Notes: generated by a model not told the origin, from the letters alone. A stretch of 64,000 nt of DNA from JBHELB01 sp041859045 (GCA_041859045.1 JBHELB010000034.1:1-64000), one strand, 5' to 3'. Counted from the first letter of the stretch, positions 43,523 through 53,672 are shown. Translations and numbers: made by a program.

Positions 43523-44685
43523 CGCACGCGCACCGTGGGAACGGCAGACATGCCGGGGCCCAGCACGACGCCCTCGGGCGGCGCGTCGTCCAGCAAGATC
43601 TTCACGGGCACGCGCTGAACAATTTTCACGAAGTTGCCGGTGGCATTCTCGGGCGGAAGGATGCTGAACCGGCTGCCGCTGCCCAACTGAATGCTGTCCA
43701 CATGCCCGTGCAACACGAGATCAGGATAGGCGTCGACCGTGATTGTCGCTTTCTGTCCAGGTCGGAGGTAGTTCAACTGCGTTTCCTTGAAATTCGCCAC
43801 GACCCACGGCCGTGGTTCCACCAAGGAAAATAGGGCCTGCCCCGGCTGAACAAATTCGCCCGCGTCGATGTTCTTCTTGGTCACTTTGCCGGTCATGGGT
43901 GCGGAAATTCTGGTGTAAGAGAGATCGAGGTCCGCGCTGCGCAGTGCTGCTTCCGCCTGGGCAAGCTCCGCCGCGCGCTGAGCAACCTCCGATTCGTCCA
44001 CCGCGATCTGCTGCGGGGCGGTCTGGGCCTGGGCGAGCAGCGCTTGTGCGCTGGCCACCTGCGCCTCGGCGGTGGCGGCCTGCTTGTGCGCTTCAATCAC
44101 CCGCGCCGCCGCGACCCGCGCCGCAGCCTCGGCCAAATCGCGCTGTTGCACCGAAACGGCCTGATTCTCGAGGTGGCGGTAGCGCTCGAAGTCCTTCTGC
44201 GCCCGGGCCGATTCCGCTTCCGCGGCGGTGACGGCGGCTTGCGCCTGCTCCGCCGCCGCCTGTGCGGCGCGCACCGCGGCCTCCGCCTGACGCAACCCCG
44301 CATCCGTCGTGGCCTTGGCCAGTTCCTCTTTCAACTGCGCCGTCGTCACTCGGCTTCGCGCCACTTCCACCGCCGCCGCCTGCATCGCCTGCTTTGCGGC
44401 ATACGGTGCAGGGTCGATCTCGACCAGCGCATCACCCGCGTTGACCAACGTGTTTTCGGAAACCGTGACCTTGAGCACACGGCCGCCTACTTGCGGCGCC
44501 ATCTGAACGATGGTGCTTTCGATTGCCGCGTCATCCGTGCTTTCATGCAGCCGCTCGTGCAGCCAATACCGCACCCCATATCCCACCACGGCCACGGCCA
44601 GGATAAGTCCGACCAGAGGTAGAGCTTTTGAAGGGCGGCGGCCATTGGCCGGAACGGGTGTCCGGGGGGAAGACTCGGTACTCAA
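43519..44685 (-). CDS. HlyD/EmrA-family membrane fusion protein
   Basis: A 388-residue periplasmic adaptor. A membrane anchor (about 23-41), a lipoyl-like half (QMAPQVGGRVLKVTVSENTLV), a long coiled-coil hairpin rich in Ala/Gln (about 90-220), the second lipoyl half, and beta-barrel motif APMTGKVTKKNIDAGEFVQPG are visible. It links the MFS pump to an outer-membrane channel. The coiled coil is Ala-rich but of normal length. First gene of the exporter pair. Confidence 0.92.
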   Translation of the reverse strand: MSTESSPRTPVPANGRRPSKALPLVGLILAVAVVGYGVRYWLHERLHESTDDAAIESTIVQMAPQVGGRVLKVTVSENTLVNAGDALVEIDPAPYAAKQAMQAAAVEVARSRVTTAQLKEELAKATTDAGLRQAEAAVRAAQAAAEQAQAAVTAAEAESARAQKDFERYRHLENQAVSVQQRDLAEAAARVAAARVIEAHKQAATAEAQVASAQALLAQAQTAPQQIAVDESEVAQRAAELAQAEAALRSADLDLSYTRISAPMTGKVTKKNIDAGEFVQPGQALFSLVEPRPWVVANFKETQLNYLRPGQKATITVDAYPDLVLHGHVDSIQLGSGSRFSILPPENATGNFVKIVQRVPVKILLDDAPPEGVVLGPGMSAVPTVRVR

Positions 44686-44918
44686 CGTCTAGCTCCTTTA
44701 CTGCCCAGGCAACAGGTGTTGTCACTCCTCCGGCTATGCGCAGGGAGGAATGGGCAAGTCTCGCACAGAGAATACGCCAGCGCAACCCGAGGCTGCCGAG
44801 AAAATCGTTTGCCAGCTATGGCGCGGAAGCCCGAGAAGCAAAGCCACAAAACATTCTTCTAAATTCGATAAAATGCAGTGGCAACAGCGAGATTTCCAAG
44901 GTAAACCCCGCCCTATCG

Positions 44919-44927
44919 TGGTATACT
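44919..44927 (+). promoter_or_regulatory. Possible extended -10 promoter for the sensor kinase operon
   Basis: TGGTATACT, an extended -10 element, 93 bases before the kinase start. No good -35 hexamer, which extended -10 promoters do not need. The rest of 44686-45019 holds no other feature I can name. Confidence 0.35.
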
Positions 44928-45019
44928 CCCCACTGGGGGACTGGCCCCACGAGACTTCCTCCTGAAGGTGCAGCGCAGGAGGCCGCTGGAGAAGCGTTGC
45001 CACGCTGAAGTGGAGATCT

Positions 45020-46999
45020 ATGCACGGACCGGTACGAGACGAGATGTCCATACGCGCCGATGCACTGGCGTTCGCCGGCATTGGCTTGTGCTCCTATCGT
45101 TTTGACGGGACGATTCTGAGCATCGACCCCGTAGTGTTGCAGTTGTTTGAACTCGAGGACAGCTTCCCGAATCCCGAGGAGGCCGCAGGCCGGAATATCT
45201 CCGAGCTTATTGTGCACACCGCCCCCGGGGGCCTGCTGCGCTCCCGATTGCGCGAGTGCGGCGAGGTGCGCGGCTTTGAATATCCCTTTCGAACGATCAA
45301 GGGAAACGACAAGTGGATGTTGCGCGATGCCTACCTGGTGCAGGACCCCGAGACGGGGGAAGAAGTGATTCAGGCGGTGGTGCAAGACATCACCGCGCGC
45401 AAACACGCCGAGGCCGCGCTGCGAACGGCGAAATTGTTCTTGGAAGGCGTCCGCGACGCGGTGTTGCTGGTGGATCCGGACACGGGCATTACGCTGGACG
45501 CCAATGCGCGCATGCTCGAAGTGCTGGGGTACCGCCGCGAGGAGTTTGTGGGTTACCGGCTCACGGATCTCTGCGTGGATGCCACAGGGCATACGCCTGC
45601 CGACCTGGAGGAACGCCTAGCGGACCCCTCGCCGCAACGCCTGGAGTGGCGATTGCGTTCGCGAAATCAAGGCACCCTCTGGGTGGAGATCGCCCTGTCG
45701 CGTGTCGAGGCCGAGGAGGGGCAGCGCTACGTGTTGGCGAGTATCCGCGACATCGAGTCGCGCAAAGCGTTCGAGCGCGAACTGCTGCGCATTCGCGAGG
45801 CGCTGGACGACTGCGGCGCGGCGGTGGTGATGGTGGATACCCGCGTGCGCGGCACTTACATCAACGCCGCGTTCGGGCTAATGTTTGGCTTCACGCGCGA
45901 CGCCGCGCCGGAGGTGCATCTGCCCAAAGTCTTCGCGGACAGCGAGCAGGCCGAGAGTGTGCTCGAATCGATCTTAATGGGCGGCTCGTACGAGGGCGAA
46001 GCGCTGCTGGTGAACAAAGACGGACAACCGTTTCCCGCGGCGCTGCGCGGCGCGCCAATCCTCGACGACATGTTCGACTTATGCGGCATCATTTTTGTCA
46101 TTACCGACATCACGAATATGAAGCAGATGGAGGCGCAGCTTATTCAGTCGCAGAACCTGCGCTCGATCGGCCAACTCGCGGCGGGCGTCGCCCACGAAAT
46201 CAACACGCCAATGCAATACGTGGGCGACAACACGCGCTTCCTAAACGAGGGGTTCGAGTCCTTGCTCGCGGCGTTACAGGCCAGCCAGGCGCTGCTCCAG
46301 GCAATGGGACGCGATGAAGATATCGCCGCGCTGACCGCGCGGGCCAAAGCGGCCATGAACAAGGCCGACGTCGACTATCTGGCGGAGGAGATCCCGGCCG
46401 CGATCACGCAGTCGCTCGAAGGCATTGGCCACGTATCGGAGATCGTGCGCGCGATGCGGCAGTTCACCCATCCCGGCACCGGCGAGAAAAAGCAGATCGA
46501 CATTAATCAGGCCATTGAAAACACCATCACCGTCGCACGAAACGAATGGAAATATGTCGCCGACGTCAAGACCGAGTTCGCGCACGATCTTCCGCTCGTG
46601 CCTTGTCTGCCCGGCGACCTCAATCAAGTCATGCTGAATCTCATCGTCAACGCCGCGCACGCGATCGGCGATGTCGTGGGAGACGGCTCAAAAGGAAAAG
46701 GACTCATCACCATCTCCACGAAGCGCGAAGGCGCGCACGCGGTCATTCGTGTGACCGACACCGGCACGGGCATTCCTGAAGAAATCCGCGGACAAGTGTT
46801 TGCGCCGTTCTTTACGACCAAAGACGTGGGGAAGGGAACCGGTCAAGGACTTGCCATCTCGCATAGCGTGGTGGTAGAAAAACATGGCGGTGCGTTGACA
46901 TTCGAAACCGAAAATGGACGCGGCACCACGTTCATTATTCGACTCCCCCTGGAGGATCGAGAGATACCCGCCGCATTATCATCTGGGGACCATGCCTAA
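45020..46999 (+). CDS. Soluble multi-PAS sensor histidine kinase
   Basis: A 659-residue cytoplasmic kinase without membrane segments. Three PAS/PAC units (about 15-130, 135-250, 255-368) precede an H-box GVAHEINTPMQYV with His392, then N-box NLIVNAAHAI (about 540-549), DTGTGIPEE (580-588), FAPFFTTKDVG and GTGQGLAIS. The HEINTPxQYV form belongs to the HPK4-like group. Its TAA stop shares a base with the ATG of the next gene (TAATG), so kinase and regulator are coupled. The ligand of the PAS domains is unknown. Confidence 0.93.
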   Translation: MHGPVRDEMSIRADALAFAGIGLCSYRFDGTILSIDPVVLQLFELEDSFPNPEEAAGRNISELIVHTAPGGLLRSRLRECGEVRGFEYPFRTIKGNDKWMLRDAYLVQDPETGEEVIQAVVQDITARKHAEAALRTAKLFLEGVRDAVLLVDPDTGITLDANARMLEVLGYRREEFVGYRLTDLCVDATGHTPADLEERLADPSPQRLEWRLRSRNQGTLWVEIALSRVEAEEGQRYVLASIRDIESRKAFERELLRIREALDDCGAAVVMVDTRVRGTYINAAFGLMFGFTRDAAPEVHLPKVFADSEQAESVLESILMGGSYEGEALLVNKDGQPFPAALRGAPILDDMFDLCGIIFVITDITNMKQMEAQLIQSQNLRSIGQLAAGVAHEINTPMQYVGDNTRFLNEGFESLLAALQASQALLQAMGRDEDIAALTARAKAAMNKADVDYLAEEIPAAITQSLEGIGHVSEIVRAMRQFTHPGTGEKKQIDINQAIENTITVARNEWKYVADVKTEFAHDLPLVPCLPGDLNQVMLNLIVNAAHAIGDVVGDGSKGKGLITISTKREGAHAVIRVTDTGTGIPEEIRGQVFAPFFTTKDVGKGTGQGLAISHSVVVEKHGGALTFETENGRGTTFIIRLPLEDREIPAALSSGDHA

Positions 47000-48201
47000 T
47001 GCGTATTCTTTTTGTGGACGATGAACCCAATATTCTCCACGGCCTGCGCCGCATGTTGCACCCCATGCGCGACACATGGGAACTGACCTTCGCCGACGGC
47101 GGCGAACAAGCCCTCGCCGCAATGGAAAACGCTCCCTTCGATATCGTCGTCTCGGACTTGCGCATGCCGGGCATGGATGGCGTTCGCCTACTCGAGGAAA
47201 TCCGCCGCCGATCGCCCCAAACCGTGCGCATCGCTCTCTCGGGTTACGCCGATCGCGAAGCCACGCTGCGCGCCGCCACAAACATCCACCAGTTTCTGAC
47301 CAAACCTTGCTCCGCCGAGCACCTCATCGCCACGCTCGAACGCGCCTGCACGCTCAGTTCGCTGCTGTCCGAGTCGAAGCTGCGCGCGCTCGTCGCCCAA
47401 ATGACCTCTCTGCCTTCACTGCAAAACCTAGTCGACGACGTCGTCGAGCGACTGTCGCATCCCGACACGTCGCTCGCGGAAGTCGCCGAACTGATCGGAC
47501 GAGACGCAGGCCTGAGCGGGCGCGTGCTGCATCTGGTCAATTCCTCGTTCTTCGGCGTGCGGCATGTGGTGGCCAGCCCATTGCACGCCACCGTCTTGTT
47601 GGGACTCAACGCGATCAAGACCCTCGTGCTTTCGGTGCGCCTCTTCCAGCAATTCGAGAACGGCCCGCTCGGCGGCATTTCACTCACGGATACCTGGGAA
47701 CACAGCGTTCATGTGGCGCGCGCCGCCAAAGCGATTGCGCTCTATCAGGAATGTTCCGAGGATTTGTGCGAAAAGACTTTCCTGGCCGGACTGCTGCACG
47801 ACGTGGGCAAGCTCATTCTCGCCTCGAATCTTCCCGAAAGCTATGCGGCAATTGTGAAGGAAGCGCACGGCGATTTTGATGCATTGCTTGCCGCCGAACG
47901 GAGCAATTTGGGCGCGACGCACGGCGAAGTCGGCGCGTATCTCCTCGGCCTCTGGGGATTCGCGGAAGACATTGTCGAGGCGATCGCGTTGCACCACGAA
48001 CCCGTCTTGAGCAAATCCTCTGAACTCGCGCCCCTGGCGGCGGTACATGTCGCCAACAGCGTCATCAACTCCTTGAACGCCGGAGAGGACCCCGCCCAAC
48101 GGATCAGCGTCGCGTTTCTCGAGCGCTTCCAATTGGGCGACCGCGTCACCGAATGGATTCGTCTTGTGGAACAGTCCGAGACGGAGGAGCCGACCCCATG
48201 A
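46999..48201 (+). CDS. Response regulator with HDOD output domain
   Basis: A 400-residue protein. The N-terminal receiver has FVDDEP, phospho-acceptor Asp53 in VSDLRMPGMDG and Lys102 in FLTKP. An HDOD domain (about 135-335) follows: LPSLQNLVDDVVERL, GRVLHLVNSSFFG, LGLNAIKTLVLSV. Its later HD region (AGLLHDVGKLIL) keeps an HD pair, but HDOD domains are generally regarded as non-enzymatic regulators. It is coupled to the kinase upstream and to a second receiver protein downstream (ATGA). Output is probably protein-protein rather than DNA binding. Confidence 0.93.
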   Translation: MRILFVDDEPNILHGLRRMLHPMRDTWELTFADGGEQALAAMENAPFDIVVSDLRMPGMDGVRLLEEIRRRSPQTVRIALSGYADREATLRAATNIHQFLTKPCSAEHLIATLERACTLSSLLSESKLRALVAQMTSLPSLQNLVDDVVERLSHPDTSLAEVAELIGRDAGLSGRVLHLVNSSFFGVRHVVASPLHATVLLGLNAIKTLVLSVRLFQQFENGPLGGISLTDTWEHSVHVARAAKAIALYQECSEDLCEKTFLAGLLHDVGKLILASNLPESYAAIVKEAHGDFDALLAAERSNLGATHGEVGAYLLGLWGFAEDIVEAIALHHEPVLSKSSELAPLAAVHVANSVINSLNAGEDPAQRISVAFLERFQLGDRVTEWIRLVEQSETEEPTP

Positions 48202-49346
48202 GCGAAAAAGTCTTGCTGGTCGACGATGACCCCAACGTTCTCGCCGGTTACCGGCGTCATCTGAGAAAAGACTTTGATCTAGAGGTCGCCGTGAGCGGTC
48301 CGGAAGGACTGGAACTCATCCAAAAAGAAGGTCCCTTCGCCGTCATCGTGTCCGACATGCGCATGCCGGGAATGGACGGCGTCGAGTTTCTGAGCCAGGC
48401 CGCGTTTCATGCGCCCGCGACAACCCGCATCATGCTGACCGGAAACGCCGACCTCCAAACCTGCATCGACGCGGTGAACGAGGGTCATCTCTTCCGCTTC
48501 CTGACCAAACCGTGTTTGCCCGAGGACCTAGCCAAGGCCCTGCGCGCGGGCATCGAACAACATCGCTTGGTCTGCGCCGAGCGCGAACTCCTCCAAGGGA
48601 CGCTCACGGGCTGTATTCGCACCCTGACCGACGTCCTGAGCCTGCTCAGCCCCGTGGGCTTCGGGCGCGGCTCACGCATCCGCCGTTACGTTCGTCACAT
48701 TGCGGCCCAGCTCAACTGCCGCTACTTCTGGGAATACGAAATGGCCGCCGCGCTTTCGCATATTGGATGTATTGCCCTGCCGCCGGAGGTCCTCAGCCGA
48801 ATCAACTCGCGCCGCCCCTTGACCACGGAACAGCGCAGCATCCTAATGGGATACCCAAGTATCGGGTGCCAACTTCTCGCCGAGATCCCTCGTCTCGATA
48901 TGGTGGCCCGGATTGTCGCGCTCCAGCTCAATCCGCCCCGAAAACGGATGACGCTCGACGACATTGCGACCCAGGACGACGCCGTGGATTTCGGCGCACT
49001 GATTCTGCGGGTGGCCCTCGATCTGGACAGTCAACTCACCCAGGGGGTGAGTTTTCTCGACGCCCTAAGGTCGCTCCACGCCAATTATGGTCCGGATCAT
49101 CCCATCGTGGAATCGCTGATGGGGTTCGAAAAGGACCAGGCCGACCGCGTCCTCATGGACACAACGGTCGAGGAATTGAGCACGGGCATGGTGGCCGTCG
49201 AGGACATTGTCAGCACTTCCGGGCAAATACTGGTCTCAAAAGGCCAGAAAATCACGGAACCTATCCGACTTCACCTGCGCAGCTACGCCATTTCCCACGG
49301 CGTCAAGGAGCCGATCTCCGTCGAAGTCCTGGCCGACGACGAATAA
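48198..49346 (+). CDS. Response regulator with degenerate HD-GYP-like domain
   Basis: A 382-residue protein. The receiver (1 to about 120) has VDDDP, Asp53 in VSDMRMPGMDG and Lys104 in FLTKP. The second domain (about 130-300) follows the HD-GYP pattern but with key residues changed. The first His is Arg (GRGSRIRRYVRHIA), the HD pair is Ser187-His188 (ALSHIGCIALPPE), HPE is YPS, and HHE is lost (ALQLNP). It should not hydrolyse cyclic di-GMP. The last ~90 residues may be another small domain. GGAGGAG lies seven bases before ATG 48198. It ends the three-gene signalling operon. Confidence 0.88.
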   Translation: MSEKVLLVDDDPNVLAGYRRHLRKDFDLEVAVSGPEGLELIQKEGPFAVIVSDMRMPGMDGVEFLSQAAFHAPATTRIMLTGNADLQTCIDAVNEGHLFRFLTKPCLPEDLAKALRAGIEQHRLVCAERELLQGTLTGCIRTLTDVLSLLSPVGFGRGSRIRRYVRHIAAQLNCRYFWEYEMAAALSHIGCIALPPEVLSRINSRRPLTTEQRSILMGYPSIGCQLLAEIPRLDMVARIVALQLNPPRKRMTLDDIATQDDAVDFGALILRVALDLDSQLTQGVSFLDALRSLHANYGPDHPIVESLMGFEKDQADRVLMDTTVEELSTGMVAVEDIVSTSGQILVSKGQKITEPIRLHLRSYAISHGVKEPISVEVLADDE

Positions 49347-49505
49347 CCTCCTCTTCGGGAATGCCGCGCCGGGTTTGCGGTGTACTTTTCTTGTCGGCAT
49401 TGTCTCCATTTCTTGTGGATTCAAAAACACCGCGCCGACGCGTTACACTGGACCCGGCAAGGCGGACGTTCCGAGGGGGCGACGAAAGGACGGCAGGCAA
49501 GACGT

Positions 49506-52313
49506 ATGACGTACGCGCAATCCGATGTGCCTAGCGAGAGTCTGGGGTTTGTCGAGGAGATGTACGAGCGGTATCGGAAAGACCCCGCCTCCGTCTCGCC
49601 CGACTGGCAACGCTTTTTCCGTTCCCAAGAGAATGGAAACGGCGAAACCGCCACAGCCTGTCGCCGCGAGCAGTTGGCCCGGGAAGGCGTTCCCCTCCCC
49701 GAGACCGCGGGGACGGACCGCTGCAACATCTGCGGCCGCGAAACGTCCATGTCCGACCGGCAGTACCGCGTGGACCAACTTATCCGCGCCTACCGCACTC
49801 GCGGCCACCGCATCGCGCGCCTCGACCCGCTGGGTCTGCCGCGTCCCATGCAGCCCGAACTCGACCCCGGATACCACGGACTGACGGAAAGCGACATGGC
49901 GCGCACATTCAGCGCGGGCACCTTGGCGCGCGACGGCGAGTTGCTGACGTTGCGTCAGATCCTGGCGCGGTTGCGCAGCACCTACTGCCGGTCGATCGGC
50001 GCCGAATTCATGCATATCGACAGCCTGCACGTGCGCGAGTGGCTGCAAAAACGGATGGAACGCACCCGCAACCGCGTTCGTTTGGATCGTCAAGAACAGC
50101 TGCGCATTCTCACGCGGCTCACCGACGCCGTACTCTTCGAGGATTTTGTCCAGCGCAAGTTCACCGGCTCGAAGCGCTTCTCTCTCGAAGGCGGAGAGAG
50201 CCTGATTCCCTTGCTTGACCTGACCATCGAACGCGCGGGCGAGGACGGCATCAAGGAAATCGTCGTTGGCATGGCCCATCGCGGTCGCCTGAACGTACTC
50301 GCGAATATCATGGGCAAGAGTCCGCGCTTCATTTTCCGCGAGTTTGAAGACGCGGATCACGCGAAGAACCGCGGACGCGGCGACGTGAAATACCACCAGG
50401 GCTACCAGAACGATTGGCACACCGCCAGCGGCCATTCCGTACACTTGGCGCTGTGCTTCAACCCCAGCCACCTCGAGTTTGTGAATCCGGTGGCGTTGGG
50501 CCGCACCCGCGCAAAACAGGATCGCCTGAACGACCGTGACCGCGAGCGCTATATGGTCGTGCTGATTCACGGCGACGCCGCATTCGCGGGCGAAGGCATC
50601 GTGCAGGAAACGCTGAACCTGAGCCAACTCGAAGGCTACGCCGTCGGCGGCACGCTGCACGTCGTCGTCAACAACCAAATCGGTTTTACGACCACGCCGG
50701 AAGAGGGCCGTTCGAGCACCTATGCGACCGACATCGCCAAGATGCTCCAGATTCCGATCTTCCACGTGAACGGCGAGAACCCGGACGCTGTCGCGCAGGC
50801 GGTGCGACTGGCGATGGACTTCCGGCGCACGTTCAAACGAGACGTTGTCATTGACATGTATTGCTACCGGCGGCGCGGGCATAACGAGGGCGACGAGCCC
50901 GCGTTCACGCAACCCGTGATGTACCGCGAGATCGAAAAACGCGCCTCCGTGCGCGATGGATATCTTGACCACTTGCTCGAGCTCGGCGAGATTACCCGCG
51001 TCGAAGCGGACGAGATTGCCACCCGCCGCAAGGAAGCGTTGGAGGAAGAGCTTCAGCGCGTCGGCGATGAGGACAGTACCGTGCGCCCAAGTATTCTCGG
51101 GCGCGTGTGGAAACAGTACGCGGGCGGCCCGGATAAGGACATCGAAGAGGCGGATACCGGCGTTAAGCGCGAACGATTGTCGCTGTTGCTCGAACGTCTG
51201 ACGGAACTGCCGCCGTCGTTCCACCCGCACCCGAAGATCGAGCGCTTACTCGAGCAACGGCGCGAGATGGCGCGCGGTGAACGGCCGCTTGACTGGGCTG
51301 CGGGCGAGGTGCTTGCCTTTGCGACGCTTGCGGTCGAGGGCGCGCGCGTACGCCTGAGCGGACAGGATTGCGGCCGGGGCACGTTTAGCCATCGCCACGC
51401 CATTCTGCATGACAACCTGGATGGCCACCGCCACATTCCACTACGCCACCTCGAGACCGGACAAGCGCCCGTCGAGATTTGGAACAGCCCGCTGTCGGAA
51501 ACGGGCGTGCTCGGGTATGAATACGGCTACAGCATCGCCTACCCCGACGGCCTCGTGCTGTGGGAGGCGCAATTCGGCGATTTCGCCAACGTGGCCCAGG
51601 TGATCATCGACCAATTTCTGTCCAGCGCCGAAGACAAGTGGCGCAGTCTTTCGGGGTTGGTGTTACTGCTGCCGCACGGGTTCGAGGGGATGGGCCCCGA
51701 ACACTCCAGCGCCCGTCTCGAACGGTTCCTGTCGCTGTGCGCCGAGGACAACATGCAGGTCTTGGTGCCATCGACCCCGGCGCAGATCTTCCATCTGCTG
51801 CGACGCCAAGTTGTCCGCCGTTGGCGCAAGCCTGCCATTGTGATGACGCCCAAGAGCATGCTGCGGCACCCCAAAGCGGTTTCGTCGCTCGATGATCTCG
51901 CCAATGGCCCCTTCCAACGCGTGATCCCCGACCAAGAGGTTGCGCCCGAGGGCGTGCGTCGCATTCTACTATGCGCGGGCAAGGTCTACTGGGACCTCGT
52001 CGAGGCGCGCGAGGCGCAGAACCGGCAAGACGTGGCGATTGTCCGCCTCGAACAACTTTACCCCCTGCGCGAAGAACTGATCGAAGCCGCACTGGCGCAA
52101 TACCCCGCCAGTGCCCCGGTGTACTGGATTCAAGAAGAGCCGCAGAACATGGGGGCGTGGCACTCCTTGCTGATTCACTTCGGCCGCGAGCTGTTCGGCC
52201 GCCCGTTCCAGTGCATTGCGCGCGCGCCATCGGCCAGCCCCGCGACGGGTTCCGCCAGTGCGCACAAGGCCGAGCAGCGCGAGATTCTTGACGCCGCGTT
52301 TGCCGTGGAATGA
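49506..52313 (+). CDS. sucA: 2-oxoglutarate dehydrogenase E1 component
   Basis: A 935-residue thiamin-diphosphate enzyme of the TCA cycle. Seen: N-terminal SESLGFVEEMYERYRKDP (E1o-type E2-binding arm), EFMHIDSLHVREWLQKRME, GMAHRGRLNVLANIMGK, the TPP region GDAAFAGEGIVQETLNLSQL and NNQIGFTT, and YCYRRRGHNEGDEPAFTQP. The frame is open further upstream, but the family start fits MTYAQSDVPSES. A CNIC pair near residue 77 is unusual and may be a small metal site. sucB follows after 33 bases. Confidence 0.96.
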   Translation: MTYAQSDVPSESLGFVEEMYERYRKDPASVSPDWQRFFRSQENGNGETATACRREQLAREGVPLPETAGTDRCNICGRETSMSDRQYRVDQLIRAYRTRGHRIARLDPLGLPRPMQPELDPGYHGLTESDMARTFSAGTLARDGELLTLRQILARLRSTYCRSIGAEFMHIDSLHVREWLQKRMERTRNRVRLDRQEQLRILTRLTDAVLFEDFVQRKFTGSKRFSLEGGESLIPLLDLTIERAGEDGIKEIVVGMAHRGRLNVLANIMGKSPRFIFREFEDADHAKNRGRGDVKYHQGYQNDWHTASGHSVHLALCFNPSHLEFVNPVALGRTRAKQDRLNDRDRERYMVVLIHGDAAFAGEGIVQETLNLSQLEGYAVGGTLHVVVNNQIGFTTTPEEGRSSTYATDIAKMLQIPIFHVNGENPDAVAQAVRLAMDFRRTFKRDVVIDMYCYRRRGHNEGDEPAFTQPVMYREIEKRASVRDGYLDHLLELGEITRVEADEIATRRKEALEEELQRVGDEDSTVRPSILGRVWKQYAGGPDKDIEEADTGVKRERLSLLLERLTELPPSFHPHPKIERLLEQRREMARGERPLDWAAGEVLAFATLAVEGARVRLSGQDCGRGTFSHRHAILHDNLDGHRHIPLRHLETGQAPVEIWNSPLSETGVLGYEYGYSIAYPDGLVLWEAQFGDFANVAQVIIDQFLSSAEDKWRSLSGLVLLLPHGFEGMGPEHSSARLERFLSLCAEDNMQVLVPSTPAQIFHLLRRQVVRRWRKPAIVMTPKSMLRHPKAVSSLDDLANGPFQRVIPDQEVAPEGVRRILLCAGKVYWDLVEAREAQNRQDVAIVRLEQLYPLREELIEAALAQYPASAPVYWIQEEPQNMGAWHSLLIHFGRELFGRPFQCIARAPSASPATGSASAHKAEQREILDAAFAVE

Positions 52314-52346
52314 CGAGTCTTTCCCGCGAGAAGGAGAACGATACGC

Positions 52347-53672
52347 ATGGCGATTGAGGTACGAGTTCCGGAGGTGGGCGAGTCCATCCGCGAAGTGCAG
52401 ATCGGACGCTGGCTGATCCCCGAAGGTGGCGCCGTCGGCAAGGATGTGGCCGTCGCCGAGATCGAGTCGGACAAGGCCACCGTCGAGGTGATCGCCCCCG
52501 AAGCCGGGGCACTGGTGAAATACCTCAAGCAGGTGGGCGAGACCGCGCAGGTGGGCGAGGCGATCGCGTTGATCGAACCCGGTGCAATCGGAACAGCTCC
52601 CGCGCCCACCCCCGCTCCGAAGAAGAAGACCGCGCCCGTTCCTCCTCCCGCATCGCCGACACCGCCCGCGCCGGTGGCGGAGGAAAAGCCTGTCGCGCCT
52701 GCTGTGGAAGTGGACGTCGCGTCTCCCCCGCCTGAACCGCAGCCCGTGGGCAAGGCGGGGCAACGGGTGATGCCGGCTGCCCGGCGCATTCTGGCGGAAT
52801 ACGGCGTGAACCCCGCCGAGGTCACCGCGACCGGTCCCGGCGGTCGCATCGTGAAGGAAGACGCACAGCGCGCCGTGGAAGGACGCACCCCTGTCGCGCG
52901 CGAGCCCGAACCGGCGGCGCGTCCCGCGGCCCCCGCACCCGCATCGGCCGCGCACGTCAGCGGCGGTGAAGGCCGAGAAGAAGAGACCGTGCCGATGACG
53001 CCGATGCGCCGGCGTATTGCAGAGCGTCTCGTGCAGGCGCAGCAGACGGCGGCCCTGCTGACCACCTTCAACGAGGTCGACATGGGCGAAGTAATGGCCC
53101 TGCGCGAGCAGTACAAGCAGGCGTTTCAGGAACAGCACGGCGTGAAGCTCGGCTTCATGTCCTTTTTCGTGAAGGCCTGCGTGTCCGCGCTCAAAACCGT
53201 GCCCACCGTGAATGCCCAAGTGCGCGGCAACGACATCGTCTACTTCAAGTACTGCGACATCGGTATCGCGGTCGGCGGCGGCAAGGGACTTGTCGTGCCG
53301 ATCTTGCGCAGCGCCGAGCGCATGTCTTTCGCCCAGATCGAACAAGCCGTCGCCGACTTCGGCGCACGCGCCAAGGACAGCAAAATCGCCCTTGAGGAAA
53401 TGCAGGGCGGCACGTTCACCATTAGCAACGGCGGCATTTACGGTTCGATGCTTTCGACCCCGATCGTGAATCCCCCGCAGAGCGGCATCCTGGGCATGCA
53501 CGCGATTCAGGACCGGCCCGTCGCCCGCGCAGGCCAGGTGGTGATTCGCCCGATGATGTACCTCGCGCTAACCTACGACCACCGGCTCGTCAATGGCCGC
53601 GAAGCGGTGACGTTTCTCAAACATATCAAAGACAGCCTCGAGGCGCCCGCGCGCCTGATGCTGGACCTATAG
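52347..53672 (+). CDS. sucB: Dihydrolipoamide succinyltransferase (E2)
   Basis: A 441-residue acyltransferase core of the 2-oxoglutarate complex. A single lipoyl domain (1-78, with the lipoylated Lys in EIESDKATVEV), an Ala/Pro linker, a peripheral subunit-binding domain (MPAARRILAEYGVNPAEV) and a catalytic domain (about 210-441, PMTPMRRRIAERLVQAQ, FTISNGGIYGS) are visible. The active-site motif reads DHRLVNG: His412 is kept but the usual Asp is Asn416. As I recall, Asn at this place occurs in some natural E2 enzymes, so activity is still likely. Operon with sucA and lpd. Confidence 0.95.
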   Translation: MAIEVRVPEVGESIREVQIGRWLIPEGGAVGKDVAVAEIESDKATVEVIAPEAGALVKYLKQVGETAQVGEAIALIEPGAIGTAPAPTPAPKKKTAPVPPPASPTPPAPVAEEKPVAPAVEVDVASPPPEPQPVGKAGQRVMPAARRILAEYGVNPAEVTATGPGGRIVKEDAQRAVEGRTPVAREPEPAARPAAPAPASAAHVSGGEGREEETVPMTPMRRRIAERLVQAQQTAALLTTFNEVDMGEVMALREQYKQAFQEQHGVKLGFMSFFVKACVSALKTVPTVNAQVRGNDIVYFKYCDIGIAVGGGKGLVVPILRSAERMSFAQIEQAVADFGARAKDSKIALEEMQGGTFTISNGGIYGSMLSTPIVNPPQSGILGMHAIQDRPVARAGQVVIRPMMYLALTYDHRLVNGREAVTFLKHIKDSLEAPARLMLDL

